From positions 1 to 52,007 of the forward strand of contig NZ_BCQQ01000041.1 of assembly GCF_001552155.1 (NCBI RefSeq): 52,007 nt of DNA, written 5' to 3'. This DNA is from Actinomadura formosensis NBRC 14204 (GTDB taxonomy: Bacteria > Actinomycetota > Actinomycetes > Streptosporangiales > Streptosporangiaceae). Shown in pieces: positions 16,781 to 23,633 of this stretch. Numbering within the stretch: the stretch's first letter is position 1; each line of letters opens with the position of its first letter. The notes below the pieces were generated by a model. The model made no database searches and was not told the DNA's origin. It was given only the letters and a program-made list of their open reading frames with translations. Made by a program: the position numbers and the translations under genes.

Positions 16781-18955
16781 TCACCCGCCCCCCGCGAGCA
16801 TCCGCCGGAGCGACACCCACAGCACCAGCAGCAGCCGCCGCCACTCGGGCATGAGCAGTTCCATCAGGACGTCGTCGCGGACGTCCCGGCGATCCCGGCG
16901 GGCGTCCGCCCACCCGCGGACCAGGTCCACCAGCAGGGACCGGTGCGCCGGATCGCCGCCGGCCGCCGTCGCGAACAGCCGGACGATCCCCGGCCGCAGC
17001 CCCGGTCGCGCGACGGCCGTGTCCAGCCACAGCCCGGCCACATCGAGGAATGCGTCGCCGACGGTCGCCTTCCCGGTCTCGGCCGCGACCGCGACGCACC
17101 ACGCGGGCGCGCACACCGCGGGCCGGACCGCGGCGGGGCCGGTCAGCGTCACCGCGAGCCCGTCGGCGTCCCGTTCGGCGGCCAGGCGCAGGAACAGCGA
17201 CGTCGCCAGTTCCGCCCGGGGCATCGCCTCACCGTACGGACGGCCGTCGGCGTTGCCCGCCCAGGCCAGCGCCGCGCCGAGCACCGCGCCGCGATGGTGG
17301 CGCGCCATCTCCAGCGCGGCCTCCAGCGCCACCGGGCGCAGCCGCTCGCCGCCACCTCGCGCGAAGTAGCCGATCCAGTCCAGCACGTCCCGCGGATACG
17401 GCCCGCCGTGCGCGGGCCCGCCCGGCAGCAGGTCGAGCAGCAGCCACAGCCCCGCCTGCGCCCGCCGGAGCCCGTCCTGCTCCGCTCTCAGCCGCGGGGC
17501 CGTCCGGCACCACTCCGCGGCGGCGGCGGCGACCTCCCGCGGATGGATCCCGGCCAGTGCGCGCGCGACGTCCAGCACCTCGTCCCGCACCTGCTCGTTG
17601 CCGTGGGTCACCAGGTGCTTCAGCCGGGTCAGCGCGATCGTCACGTGGGTCTCGCCGAGCACCTCGCAGACCCGCGCCACCGTCAGCTTCAGCGTCTGCG
17701 GCGCATACCGGAGCCTGGACCACTCGTAGAGCATTCTGCGCACCCGGCCCCCGACCAGCGGGTGCAGGCAGGTTCGCGCCAGTGCGACGTAGGCCAGGTC
17801 GGCCTCCCCGTTCCCGGCCCACGCCTCGGCCATCCGCACGATCTTCTCCACCGCCCCGTGCTCGGCGGCGAGGTCGGCGAACACCTCGACGAGCTTGCGC
17901 CGCAGCCCCGGATCGAGGACCACGACGCCGTCGGTGGGCAGCGACGACAGCCACGACAGCAGATCGCCCCGGGCGAGCGGGTAGTCGTCCCAGACGTGCC
18001 GCAGCACCGAGGCCGCGTACCCGGGCCGGCGGAACACGAGCCGGCCGTCCTCCCGCTCCGCGCCCAGCAGGCCGAGCAGCCCCGGGGACGGGCACCACAC
18101 CAGGCCGCCGCCCTCGATCCTGATCCCCAGCTCCCGGGCCAGCGAGAGCGCGGCGCCGTAGACGCTGGTCTCATCGGCCGGCGCGATCGTCGCGGCCGCG
18201 ATGAACAGGCTCTGATCCCGCAGTTCCCGGTGCTCGGTGAACCAGCCGCGCAGTTCCTCCTTCCAGCCGAGGTAGGCCCGCTCGACCTCGCGCGGGATAC
18301 CGATCTCCGTGACGAGGTCGGCGAGGCGGCGGGCGTCTCCCGGCGACGCCTCCTTCAGCAGCTCCACGGCACGCGGCCAGTCCGGCCAGTGCGTACCGCC
18401 GAGACCGAGCCGCTCCAGCCGGCGCCGGTAGACGGCGTCCGCGGGCGGCGGCTGCACCCGGATCGCCGGGAGGAACCCGGCGAACCGGCGCTGCTCCGCC
18501 TCGGTGCCCACGACCAGGAGGAAGCCCCCGGACGTGCGGACCGCCTCCAGGCAGGACCGCAGCCGCGACTCCTCCTCGTCGGCCGCGCGGATCAGGTAAC
18601 CGTGCTCCGCTCCCGAGATCTCCTCCACATCGTCCTCGCCGGTGGAGAACAGGCGGATCGGCAGGCGCGGCCGCAGCTCCCGCAGTGCCGCGATCGCCGT
18701 GGTCGTGACACCGGCGCCCGCGGGCCCGGCGAGCGCCACGATACGGTCGCGCTGGAGGACGTTCATGATCACGTCGTGGTTGCGGGCGGGCACGTAGCCC
18801 GCCGCGCGGTCGTCGATCTCACCGCGGGACAGGACCATCGACGGACGGGCGCGCACGAAGCTGAGCTGGTTGAGGACCAGGTCGCGGGAGACCGTGTTGC
18901 CGAACGCGTTCTGGGAGCCGTCCCCGGTGATCGTGACGTCGTCGATCGCCGTCAT
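16781..18955 (-). CDS. Degenerate P-loop (STAND/NLR-like) protein with N-terminal amyloid-like motif
   Basis: A 724-aa protein. Residues 7-22 read VTITGDGSQNAFGNTV, a Gly/Asn-rich motif found almost unchanged at the C-terminus of the upstream cyclase-like protein. At 77-84 a Walker A-like loop reads GPAGAGVT, after a hydrophobic strand and before TTAIAAL, but the essential Lys is replaced by Val. The expected Walker B strand (FLLVVGT) lacks an Asp. The rest is helical, Leu/Ala/Arg-rich and ends with a hydrophobic LLLVLWVSL segment, suggestive of a winged-helix/helical-repeat STAND body. The start is ATG at 18955 in a TGATG junction with the upstream stop, with AGGAGG just ahead. I infer a NLR-like sensor or scaffold; NTP binding is doubtful. 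No named family is claimed. Confidence 0.7.
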   Translation of the reverse strand: MTAIDDVTITGDGSQNAFGNTVSRDLVLNQLSFVRARPSMVLSRGEIDDRAAGYVPARNHDVIMNVLQRDRIVALAGPAGAGVTTTAIAALRELRPRLPIRLFSTGEDDVEEISGAEHGYLIRAADEEESRLRSCLEAVRTSGGFLLVVGTEAEQRRFAGFLPAIRVQPPPADAVYRRRLERLGLGGTHWPDWPRAVELLKEASPGDARRLADLVTEIGIPREVERAYLGWKEELRGWFTEHRELRDQSLFIAAATIAPADETSVYGAALSLARELGIRIEGGGLVWCPSPGLLGLLGAEREDGRLVFRRPGYAASVLRHVWDDYPLARGDLLSWLSSLPTDGVVVLDPGLRRKLVEVFADLAAEHGAVEKIVRMAEAWAGNGEADLAYVALARTCLHPLVGGRVRRMLYEWSRLRYAPQTLKLTVARVCEVLGETHVTIALTRLKHLVTHGNEQVRDEVLDVARALAGIHPREVAAAAAEWCRTAPRLRAEQDGLRRAQAGLWLLLDLLPGGPAHGGPYPRDVLDWIGYFARGGGERLRPVALEAALEMARHHRGAVLGAALAWAGNADGRPYGEAMPRAELATSLFLRLAAERDADGLAVTLTGPAAVRPAVCAPAWCVAVAAETGKATVGDAFLDVAGLWLDTAVARPGLRPGIVRLFATAAGGDPAHRSLLVDLVRGWADARRDRRDVRDDVLMELLMPEWRRLLLVLWVSLRRMLAGGG

Positions 18956-19038
18956 CACCCCTCCTGCCGGAAGTCGCCGCCGACGGTGTTGCCGAACGCG
19001 TTCCGGGAGCCGTCTCCGCTGATCGTGATGCCGCTGAT
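18890..19038 (-). repeat. Imperfect 57-bp direct repeat encoding the shared amyloid-like motif
   Basis: Bases 18890-18946 and 18982-19038 align without gaps with 49 of 57 identities. One copy encodes residues 6-24 or so of the P-loop protein, the other the C-terminal motif of the cyclase-like protein. The offset is 92 bases, not a multiple of three, because the two genes use different frames across their junction. Both copies nevertheless encode [IV]TI[ST]GDGS[RQ]NAFGNTV. Confidence 0.85.
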
Positions 19039-19704
19039 GGACGTCCCGGGCACCGGAGGCGGAGGCCCCTCGCCGTCTTTCGCCACCACCCCGGCACCGT
19101 CCCCCCGCCCCTTCCCGGAGGGAACCGGCACGTAGAGGTAGGCGGGCTTGTCGTAGCTCTTCACCTGGACCTTCACCTCGGTGAACTGGCTCTCCCTGAG
19201 ACCGCTCCGCCCGCCCGCCACATAGGCGGTGAACAGCTCCGAGGACAGCAGCAGGGCCGCGAAGGTCACCTCGGGATCGCTCTGCTCAAGGGCGTCGCGC
19301 AGCGGCCGGCTGTCGAGAAGCCGGCAGGCGTCGATGACGGCCGTGGAGATGCCGGGCGCGTCGGGGCGTTCGTCGTCCACCAGCCCCACGTGCAGCGCGA
19401 CCCGCAGCCGGAGCCGCAGCCCCCGCGCCCGCAGCCGCGGGGCGCTCTCGGCCAGCGCGTCCTGGAGGCACCGTGGGAAGGGGTCGATGAGCGCGGGCAC
19501 CGCCTTGTGCGGGAGGACGGCGAGGACACCGTCCCCGGTGCTCTCCATGAATCGGACGTTCTCCCAGGTGTCACCGAGACCGCCGGCCGCGCAGGCCGCC
19601 GCGAGGACGCGCCGGATCTCCAGGTGGACGTCGGTCAAGTCGGCATCACGGTGGGCGCTGAACTTCTCGGCATCGACGACGAGAACGGCGCGGAACTCTT
19701 CCAT
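18955..19704 (-). CDS. Class III nucleotidyl cyclase-like protein with C-terminal amyloid-like motif
   Basis: A 249-aa protein whose first ~195 residues follow the class III cyclase fold. The first metal Asp is D11 in LVVDAEKF, the second is D58 in MESTGDGVLAV, and LRVALHVG matches the strand before the dimer arm. IDACRLL keeps the Arg (R128) of the NxxxR motif, but the transition-state Asn is Ile (I124). E54 sits where guanylyl cyclases have Glu and adenylyl cyclases Lys. A Gly/Pro linker leads to ITISGDGSRNAFGNTV (226-241), shared with the next protein. ATG at 19704 is preferred to GTG at 19740 because MEEFRAVLVVDAEKF begins the domain. It lies 45 bases after the Crp-type regulator. Cyclase activity and product are uncertain. 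Confidence 0.7.
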   Translation of the reverse strand: MEEFRAVLVVDAEKFSAHRDADLTDVHLEIRRVLAAACAAGGLGDTWENVRFMESTGDGVLAVLPHKAVPALIDPFPRCLQDALAESAPRLRARGLRLRLRVALHVGLVDDERPDAPGISTAVIDACRLLDSRPLRDALEQSDPEVTFAALLLSSELFTAYVAGGRSGLRESQFTEVKVQVKSYDKPAYLYVPVPSGKGRGDGAGVVAKDGEGPPPPVPGTSISGITISGDGSRNAFGNTVGGDFRQEG

Positions 19705-19749
19705 GGGCCACAACCCTGGAGGATGACCGCGCCACGGCACTGTCAGATA

Positions 19750-20406
19750 TCAGACAGATCCGCGGCCCGATGCGGCCAATGCGCGCAGCCGGGGAGGGTC
19801 GGTGATCACCGTACGCCCGCGCTCCGTCGAGACGACGCCCAGCTCACGAAGGTGCGCCAGCTCGGCCGCGACGACACCGCGGGACAGGCCGACGGCCTGG
19901 CCGATCTCCAGCTGACCGAGCCCCACGTCCAGCGGGCCGTCTCCGCCCGGCACGGCGAGCCGCAGCAGCGCCCGGACGACGCGGGGCCCGGCGGGCAGCG
20001 CCGCCGTCTCGGCTCGCCACGCCTCCCCCTCACGCAGCCGCCGCATCGCGCGCCGCAGCAGTTCCGTCTCCGCCCCGGACGAACGCAGCAGCGCGCGGAA
20101 ACGGTCCGCGGCCAGCACCCGGGTGACGCACGCATCGACCGCGATGACCGTCGCGGACCGGTCCTCGCCGCCCAGCACCGCGATCTCGCCGAGAAGTTCC
20201 CCCGGCCCGCGCACGGCGAGGAGCAGCACCTCACCGTCCGGAAGAGTGAGCAGCGCCTTCACCCTGCCCGCCATCAGGAGAAGGACGTACTGCGGCGGAT
20301 CGCCCTGGCGCAGCAGGACGTCGCCCGCGCGGAACCGCCGCTCCACACCTGCCGCGACGAGCGGCTCCCACGTCCGCACCGAGACACCGACGGGATCCGG
20401 GATCAC
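19750..20406 (-). CDS. Crp/Fnr family transcriptional regulator
   Basis: About 218 aa. An N-terminal cyclic-nucleotide-binding beta-roll has RRFRAGDVLLRQGDPPQYV and a complete phosphate-binding cassette, GELLGEIAVLGGEDRSATV, with the Glu and the Arg that hold a cyclic nucleotide. A C-terminal winged helix follows (GQLEIGQAVGLSRGVVAAELAHLRELG), the HTH_Crp domain. No iron-sulfur Cys motif is present, so a cNMP ligand is more likely than Fnr-type oxygen sensing. GTG at 20406 is used; GTG at 20430 or ATGs up to 20481 would overlap the divergent promoter. The cyclase-like gene is directly downstream, so the pair may form a cNMP-producing and sensing unit (inference). Confidence 0.85.
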   Translation of the reverse strand: MIPDPVGVSVRTWEPLVAAGVERRFRAGDVLLRQGDPPQYVLLLMAGRVKALLTLPDGEVLLLAVRGPGELLGEIAVLGGEDRSATVIAVDACVTRVLAADRFRALLRSSGAETELLRRAMRRLREGEAWRAETAALPAGPRVVRALLRLAVPGGDGPLDVGLGQLEIGQAVGLSRGVVAAELAHLRELGVVSTERGRTVITDPPRLRALAASGRGSV

Positions 20407-20445
20407 CCGCCCATCATGCTCCCCACCCACCGCCTGGCACAAAAC

Positions 20446-20459
20446 TGAAACGCGTTCTA
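20446..20459. promoter_or_regulatory. KstR-like operator upstream of F420 oxidoreductase
   Basis: TGAAACGCGTTCTA fits the TnnAACnnGTTnnA pattern I recall for the TetR repressor KstR of steroid catabolism, and its core AACGCGTT is a perfect palindrome. It lies 11 bases before the ATG of the F420-dependent oxidoreductase and between it and the divergent Crp-type gene. Which regulator binds is unknown. Confidence 0.5.
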
Positions 20460-20470
20460 CCATCTCGGCC

Positions 20471-21334
20471 ATGAGGTTCACCTACGCCGAGGCCATGACC
20501 GACCCGTCGTTCTACGCGCCGCTGGCCAGGGCCGCCGAGGACGCCGGGTACGCGAGCATGTCCATCGCCGACTCGCTCGTCTACCCGAAGGAGTCGGACT
20601 CGGCCTACCCCTACACCCAGGACGGCGGCCGGGAGTTCCTTGAGGACAAGCCCTTCATCGAGCCCTTCACCCTGATCGCGGCCCTGGGCGCGGTGACCGC
20701 CAGGATCCGCTTCACGCCGTTCGTCCTCAAACTCCCCGTACGCCCGCCCGTCCTGGTCGCAAAGCAGGCGACCTCCGTCGCGGCCCTGACCAACGGCAGG
20801 CTCGGCCTCGGCGTCGGCATCAGCCCCTGGCCCGAGGACTTCCAGGTGATGGGCGTCCCGTGGGAACGGCGCGGCAAGCGCATGGACGAGGCGATCGACA
20901 TCGTCCGCGGCCTCAGCACCGGCGAGTACTTCGAGTTCCACGGCGAGTTCTTCGACGTCCCGGCCATCAAGATGACCCCGGCACACCCCTTCCCGATCCT
21001 CGTCGGCGGGCACAGCGAGCCGGCCCTGCGCCGCGCCGTCGTCCGCGGGGACGGCTGGATGCACGCCGGCGGCGGCGATCTGGACGCACTCCTGACCAGG
21101 CTGAACAACATCCGGGAGCAGGAAGGCAAGGCCGCCGCCCCCTTCGAGGTCCACGTGATCTCCATGGACGCCTACACACCCGACGGCGTGAAGCGCCTGG
21201 CGGACAAAGGCGTCACCGACGTGATCGTCGGCTTCCGGACGCCCTACGCCAAGGGCCCCGACACCGAACCCCTCGCCAAGAAAATCGAGCACCTGGAGCG
21301 CTTCGCCGAGACGGTGATCGCCAAGGCCCAGTAA
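20471..21334 (+). CDS. LLM class F420-dependent oxidoreductase
   Basis: A 287-aa luciferase-like TIM-barrel enzyme that uses coenzyme F420. It has the early LARAAEDAGYASMSIADSL, IRFTPFVLKLPVRPPVLVAKQ, LGLGVGISPWPEDFQVMGV (substrate/cofactor loop), TGEYFEFHGEFFDV and PFPILVGGHSEPALRRAV, all typical of TIGR03619-like members. ATG at 20471 begins the barrel; the open frame before it has no family residues. It heads a forward cluster with an NTF2-like protein 25 bases downstream and an SDR further on. Operators upstream suggest control by a TetR regulator of lipid or steroid breakdown; the substrate is unknown. Confidence 0.88.
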   Translation: MRFTYAEAMTDPSFYAPLARAAEDAGYASMSIADSLVYPKESDSAYPYTQDGGREFLEDKPFIEPFTLIAALGAVTARIRFTPFVLKLPVRPPVLVAKQATSVAALTNGRLGLGVGISPWPEDFQVMGVPWERRGKRMDEAIDIVRGLSTGEYFEFHGEFFDVPAIKMTPAHPFPILVGGHSEPALRRAVVRGDGWMHAGGGDLDALLTRLNNIREQEGKAAAPFEVHVISMDAYTPDGVKRLADKGVTDVIVGFRTPYAKGPDTEPLAKKIEHLERFAETVIAKAQ

Positions 21335-21336
21335 AC

Positions 21337-21350
21337 GAGAACACGTTACA
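21337..21350. promoter_or_regulatory. Second AAC-NN-GTT operator-like site
   Basis: GAGAACACGTTACA has the AAC-NN-GTT core and final A of the site at 20446-20459; only the leading T is replaced by G. It lies between the F420 oxidoreductase stop and the NTF2-like start, ten bases before the ATG. Two similar sites at successive genes support one shared regulator (inference). Confidence 0.4.
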
Positions 21351-21359
21351 ATTTGCCTC

Positions 21360-21854
21360 ATGGACGCGATCAGCTGGAACGCTCCCGACGCGGACCATCC
21401 GGCCCGCCGTGCCGCCCGAGCCTCCATGACCGCCGTGGCCGAAGGCCGCAAGGACGACTGGCTGAACCTCTTCACCGAGGACGCCCTGGTGGAGGACCCT
21501 GTGGGCCCGTCCTTCCTGGACCCCTCCGGCAACGGTCACCGGGGCCCGGAAGCCATCGGGGCCTTCTGGGACGGCTTCATCTCCACCATCGCCGGCTTCC
21601 ACTTCACGATCGCCGGCTCCTTCGCCAACGGCCCCTGCTGCGCGAACGTAACGACGATCACCACGACCACCCCCGACGGCTCCACCATGACGATCGACTG
21701 CGTCCTGATCTACACGGTGAACGAAGAGGGCCGAATCACCTCCCTGAGAGCCCACTGGGAACCCGACCGGGCCCTGAAGACCCTCACACCCCCACCGCAC
21801 GGTGAACCACAGGCCCAGCCGGGAGGGAATGCGGCGAACACGACGAAAGAGTGA
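21360..21854 (+). CDS. Nuclear transport factor 2 (SnoaL-like) family protein
   Basis: A 164-aa protein with the NTF2/SnoaL alpha-beta barrel: an N-terminal helix ARRAARASMTAVAEGRKDDWL, FTEDALVEDPVGPSFLDP, GPEAIGAFWDGFISTIAGFHF, then strands ending DCVLIYTVNEEGRITSLRAHWE. Members are small-molecule isomerases, hydratases or binding proteins. In steroid and fatty-acid clusters they often act beside oxidoreductases, which fits the F420 enzyme and the SDR here. The last ~25 residues (Pro/Gly/Asn-rich) fall in DNA resembling an intergenic stretch near 23030 and may be a late extension. Reaction unknown. Confidence 0.85.
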   Translation: MDAISWNAPDADHPARRAARASMTAVAEGRKDDWLNLFTEDALVEDPVGPSFLDPSGNGHRGPEAIGAFWDGFISTIAGFHFTIAGSFANGPCCANVTTITTTTPDGSTMTIDCVLIYTVNEEGRITSLRAHWEPDRALKTLTPPPHGEPQAQPGGNAANTTKE

Positions 21855-21905
21855 CGGCCCGCGCTCCCCGCCGAGTGCGATGCCGGCCACCGAGAGGCGC
21901 CGTTT

Positions 21906-21917
21906 TTGTGATCACAA
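21906..21917. promoter_or_regulatory. 12-bp perfect palindrome, regulator site candidate
   Basis: TTGTGATCACAA is a perfect palindrome 55 bases upstream of the small membrane-peptide gene, followed by AT-rich ACACATAAC that could hold a -10. The half site TGTGA is that of Crp proteins, but without the usual six-base spacer; GntR/FadR-type sites also look like this. The Crp-type regulator gene is 1.5 kb away. Confidence 0.4.
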
Positions 21918-21972
21918 GAACACATAACGCGATCATCCCCGGGTACGGTCCGCCCTCTTGGGAGGAGATGAG

Positions 21973-22116
21973 GTGATCAGAACAGCCGAGGTCCTGGCGG
22001 TGCTCGCCGCAGCCCTCGGGTGCCTCACCGTCCTCGCGATCCCGCACGTCCACCGCCCCGCAGACGCCTCGCCGACCATCCCGGCCGTCTCCTTTCCCGC
22101 GGGACGGCCCGCCTGA
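21973..22116 (+). CDS. Small membrane/secreted peptide (47 aa), hypothetical
   Basis: A GTG start at 21973 has an excellent ribosome site, GGAGGAG, five bases upstream. The 47-residue product has a hydrophobic segment AEVLAVLAAALGCLTVLAIP after a basic start (MIRT) and a short His/Pro-rich tail, so it is a single-pass or exported peptide. Codon choice is G/C-ending, like real genes around it. It lies between the NTF2-like gene and the SDR, behind the palindrome at 21906. No family is recognised. Confidence 0.55.
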   Translation: MIRTAEVLAVLAAALGCLTVLAIPHVHRPADASPTIPAVSFPAGRPA

Positions 22117-22155
22117 GAGCGTCTGCGTCGCAGGACCCACGGAAGGAAGCGACTC

Positions 22156-22911
22156 ATGAGTTCTCTCGGCCTGCAAGGCAAGTCGGCCATCGTCACCGGG
22201 GGCGCCAGCGGCATCGGCGGCGCCATCACGAAACTGTTCGTCGCACGCGGCGCCCGGGTCGTCGTCGTCGACCTGCAGCAGGAGGCCGGGGAGGCGCTCG
22301 CCCGCGAACTGGGCGACGCCGTGGTCTTCCTGCCCGGCGACGTCTCGGACCGGGCCATCGCCGACCTCGCCGTCGCGACGGCCGTCGAACACTTCGGGAC
22401 GCTCGACGTCCTGGTGAACAACGCGAGCGCGTCGCGCCAGAAGCCGTTCGAGGAGCAGACGGACGACGACTGGAGCCTCGCCATGGACACCAGCCTGTAC
22501 GCCACCCGCAACTTCATGCTCGCCGCTCTCCCGGAACTGAGGAAGACGGGCAACGCGTCGGTCATCAACTTCGGCTCCGGCGCCGGGCTCGACGGCCAGC
22601 CCAACCAGGCGTCCTACGCGGCGGCGAAGGAGGCCATCCGCGGCCTGAGCCGAGTCGTGGCCAACGAGTGGGCACCGCTCAACATCCGCGTCAACGTGGT
22701 CTGCCCCATGGCCCTGACGGCCGGCGTGGTCCAGTGGGCCGAGGCACGCCCCGAACAGTACGCGCAGTCCGCCGCCAAGGTACCCCTGGGCCGCTTCGGC
22801 GACCCCGATCGGGACGTCGCCCCGATCGTCGCCTTCCTCGCGAGTGACGACGCCCAGTACATGACCGGACAGACCCTCATGGCCGACGGCGGAGCAATCA
22901 AGCTTCGCTAA
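22156..22911 (+). CDS. SDR family oxidoreductase
   Basis: A 251-aa classical short-chain dehydrogenase. It has TGGASGIGGAITKLF (cofactor loop), VVVDLQQEAG (acidic strand end, NAD preference likely), LVNNASASRQKP (NNAS), INFGSGAG (Ser), SYAAAKEAIRGLSR (YxxxK) and the C-terminal DDAQYMTGQTLMADGG expected of the family. All catalytic residues are present. A GGAAGGAAG ribosome site precedes the ATG. It closes the F420 oxidoreductase/NTF2-like cluster, so an alcohol or ketone step in the same degradative pathway is likely; substrate unknown. Confidence 0.9.
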   Translation: MSSLGLQGKSAIVTGGASGIGGAITKLFVARGARVVVVDLQQEAGEALARELGDAVVFLPGDVSDRAIADLAVATAVEHFGTLDVLVNNASASRQKPFEEQTDDDWSLAMDTSLYATRNFMLAALPELRKTGNASVINFGSGAGLDGQPNQASYAAAKEAIRGLSRVVANEWAPLNIRVNVVCPMALTAGVVQWAEARPEQYAQSAAKVPLGRFGDPDRDVAPIVAFLASDDAQYMTGQTLMADGGAIKLR

Positions 22912-23058
22912 CGCATCCCTCCGGGATCGGCCACCCATCCACACATGAAAAAGGAGCGACCACCCGCACATCTCGCGGACAGCCACTCCTAGACGTTCCT
23001 CACAACCGCACCCCGCACCAACCCGCACGGTGACGACAAGCCCAGCCGGGAGGGGGCG

Positions 23059-23103
23059 TGGGGGCGGAGCCCCCACACCGGGGGTCTGGGGGTCGCCCCC
23101 CAG
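23059..23103. repeat. REP-like pair of GC hairpins
   Basis: Two small hairpins in a row: TGGGGGC-GGA-GCCCCCA (23059-23075) and CTGGGGG-TCGC-CCCCCAG (23086-23103), in the gap between the convergent SDR and tmRNA genes. Elements of this look occur many times in actinomycete intergenic regions. The rest of 22912-23117 holds no gene that I can support. Confidence 0.5.
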
Positions 23104-23117
23104 GCAAGCACGGCGAA

Positions 23118-23156
23118 GGAGTGGTGTGCCCACGCTTTCCGTGGGCACACCACTCC
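23118..23156 (-). terminator. tmRNA terminator hairpin
   Basis: GGAGTGGTGTGCCCACG and its exact 17-base reverse complement are separated by CTTTC. On the reverse strand this hairpin begins 11 bases after the mature tmRNA 3' end, the right place for its terminator. There is no U-tract, as is usual in actinomycetes. It could also stop transcripts of the SDR from the other side. Confidence 0.7.
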
Positions 23157-23166
23157 CAACTCCGAG

Positions 23167-23536
23167 TGGAGGTGGCGGGAATCGAACCCGCGTCCTTCGG
23201 TGATGGGTCAGGGCTTCTCCGGGTGCAGCCTGCTTGGCGTTTTCTCAGTCCCGGCGCTCACGCAGGCGTGTCGCCGACGGGCTCAGTCGCTGTTCGGTTT
23301 CCCTACAGGCCCCGCGACCGGGCTTGCAGGTGGAGTCTCCTTACGATGCCAGGCCCCGGGTCGGAGACGCTCCCGGGCTGACAGAGTTCGCTCCTCGCTC
23401 AGGCGGCGAGGGCGAACTCGGACTGCTTCTTGTTGGCAGTTATTGGTTTGCTGTCACAGGATTTACGAGGTCACGACAGCAACCCTCGACCCGCTTCCCC
23501 TGGCTCGAACGACCGAAGTCGAAGCCGGTCACCCCC
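23167..23536 (-). ncRNA. ssrA: tmRNA (transfer-messenger RNA)
   Basis: The 370-base RNA rescues stalled ribosomes and tags their products. The 5' end GGGGGTGACCGGCTTCGAC (23536 downward) pairs with the 3' acceptor strand CACCTCC followed by discriminator A at 23167. The T arm reads GCGGG-TTCGATT-CCCGC. CCA is not encoded. The tag frame at 23437-23399 gives ANKKQSEFALAA then TGA, with the conserved Ala-Leu-Ala-Ala end recognised by Clp proteases. SmpB, its protein partner, is 2.2 kb upstream on the same strand. Forward-strand open frames here are shadows of the RNA. Confidence 0.95.
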
Positions 23537-23579
23537 ATGTTCAGTTGTCAAAGCGGGCGTCCAGGACGTCCGCACGATG

Positions 23580-23609
23580 ACGTTACAAGAATAACGCGTG
23601 GAGGGGCAA
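23580..23609 (-). promoter_or_regulatory. Probable ssrA promoter
   Basis: On the reverse strand TTGCCC (23609-23604) and TAACGT (23585-23580) are spaced by 18 bases, about 44 bases before the mature tmRNA 5' end. This would leave a short 5' leader for RNase P to remove. Confidence 0.45.
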
Positions 23610-23633
23610 CGTAATTCCCGTCTGCACGCGTGA

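Noticed and set aside
16046..19135. 1029-aa forward open frame opposite the SDR, P-loop and cyclase-like genes
   Set aside because: It spans three reverse genes with recognised motifs and reads as Arg/Pro/His-rich shadow text.
23058..23614. Forward ORFs of 107-126 aa
   Set aside because: They lie over the tmRNA and its hairpins, which explain the sequence better.
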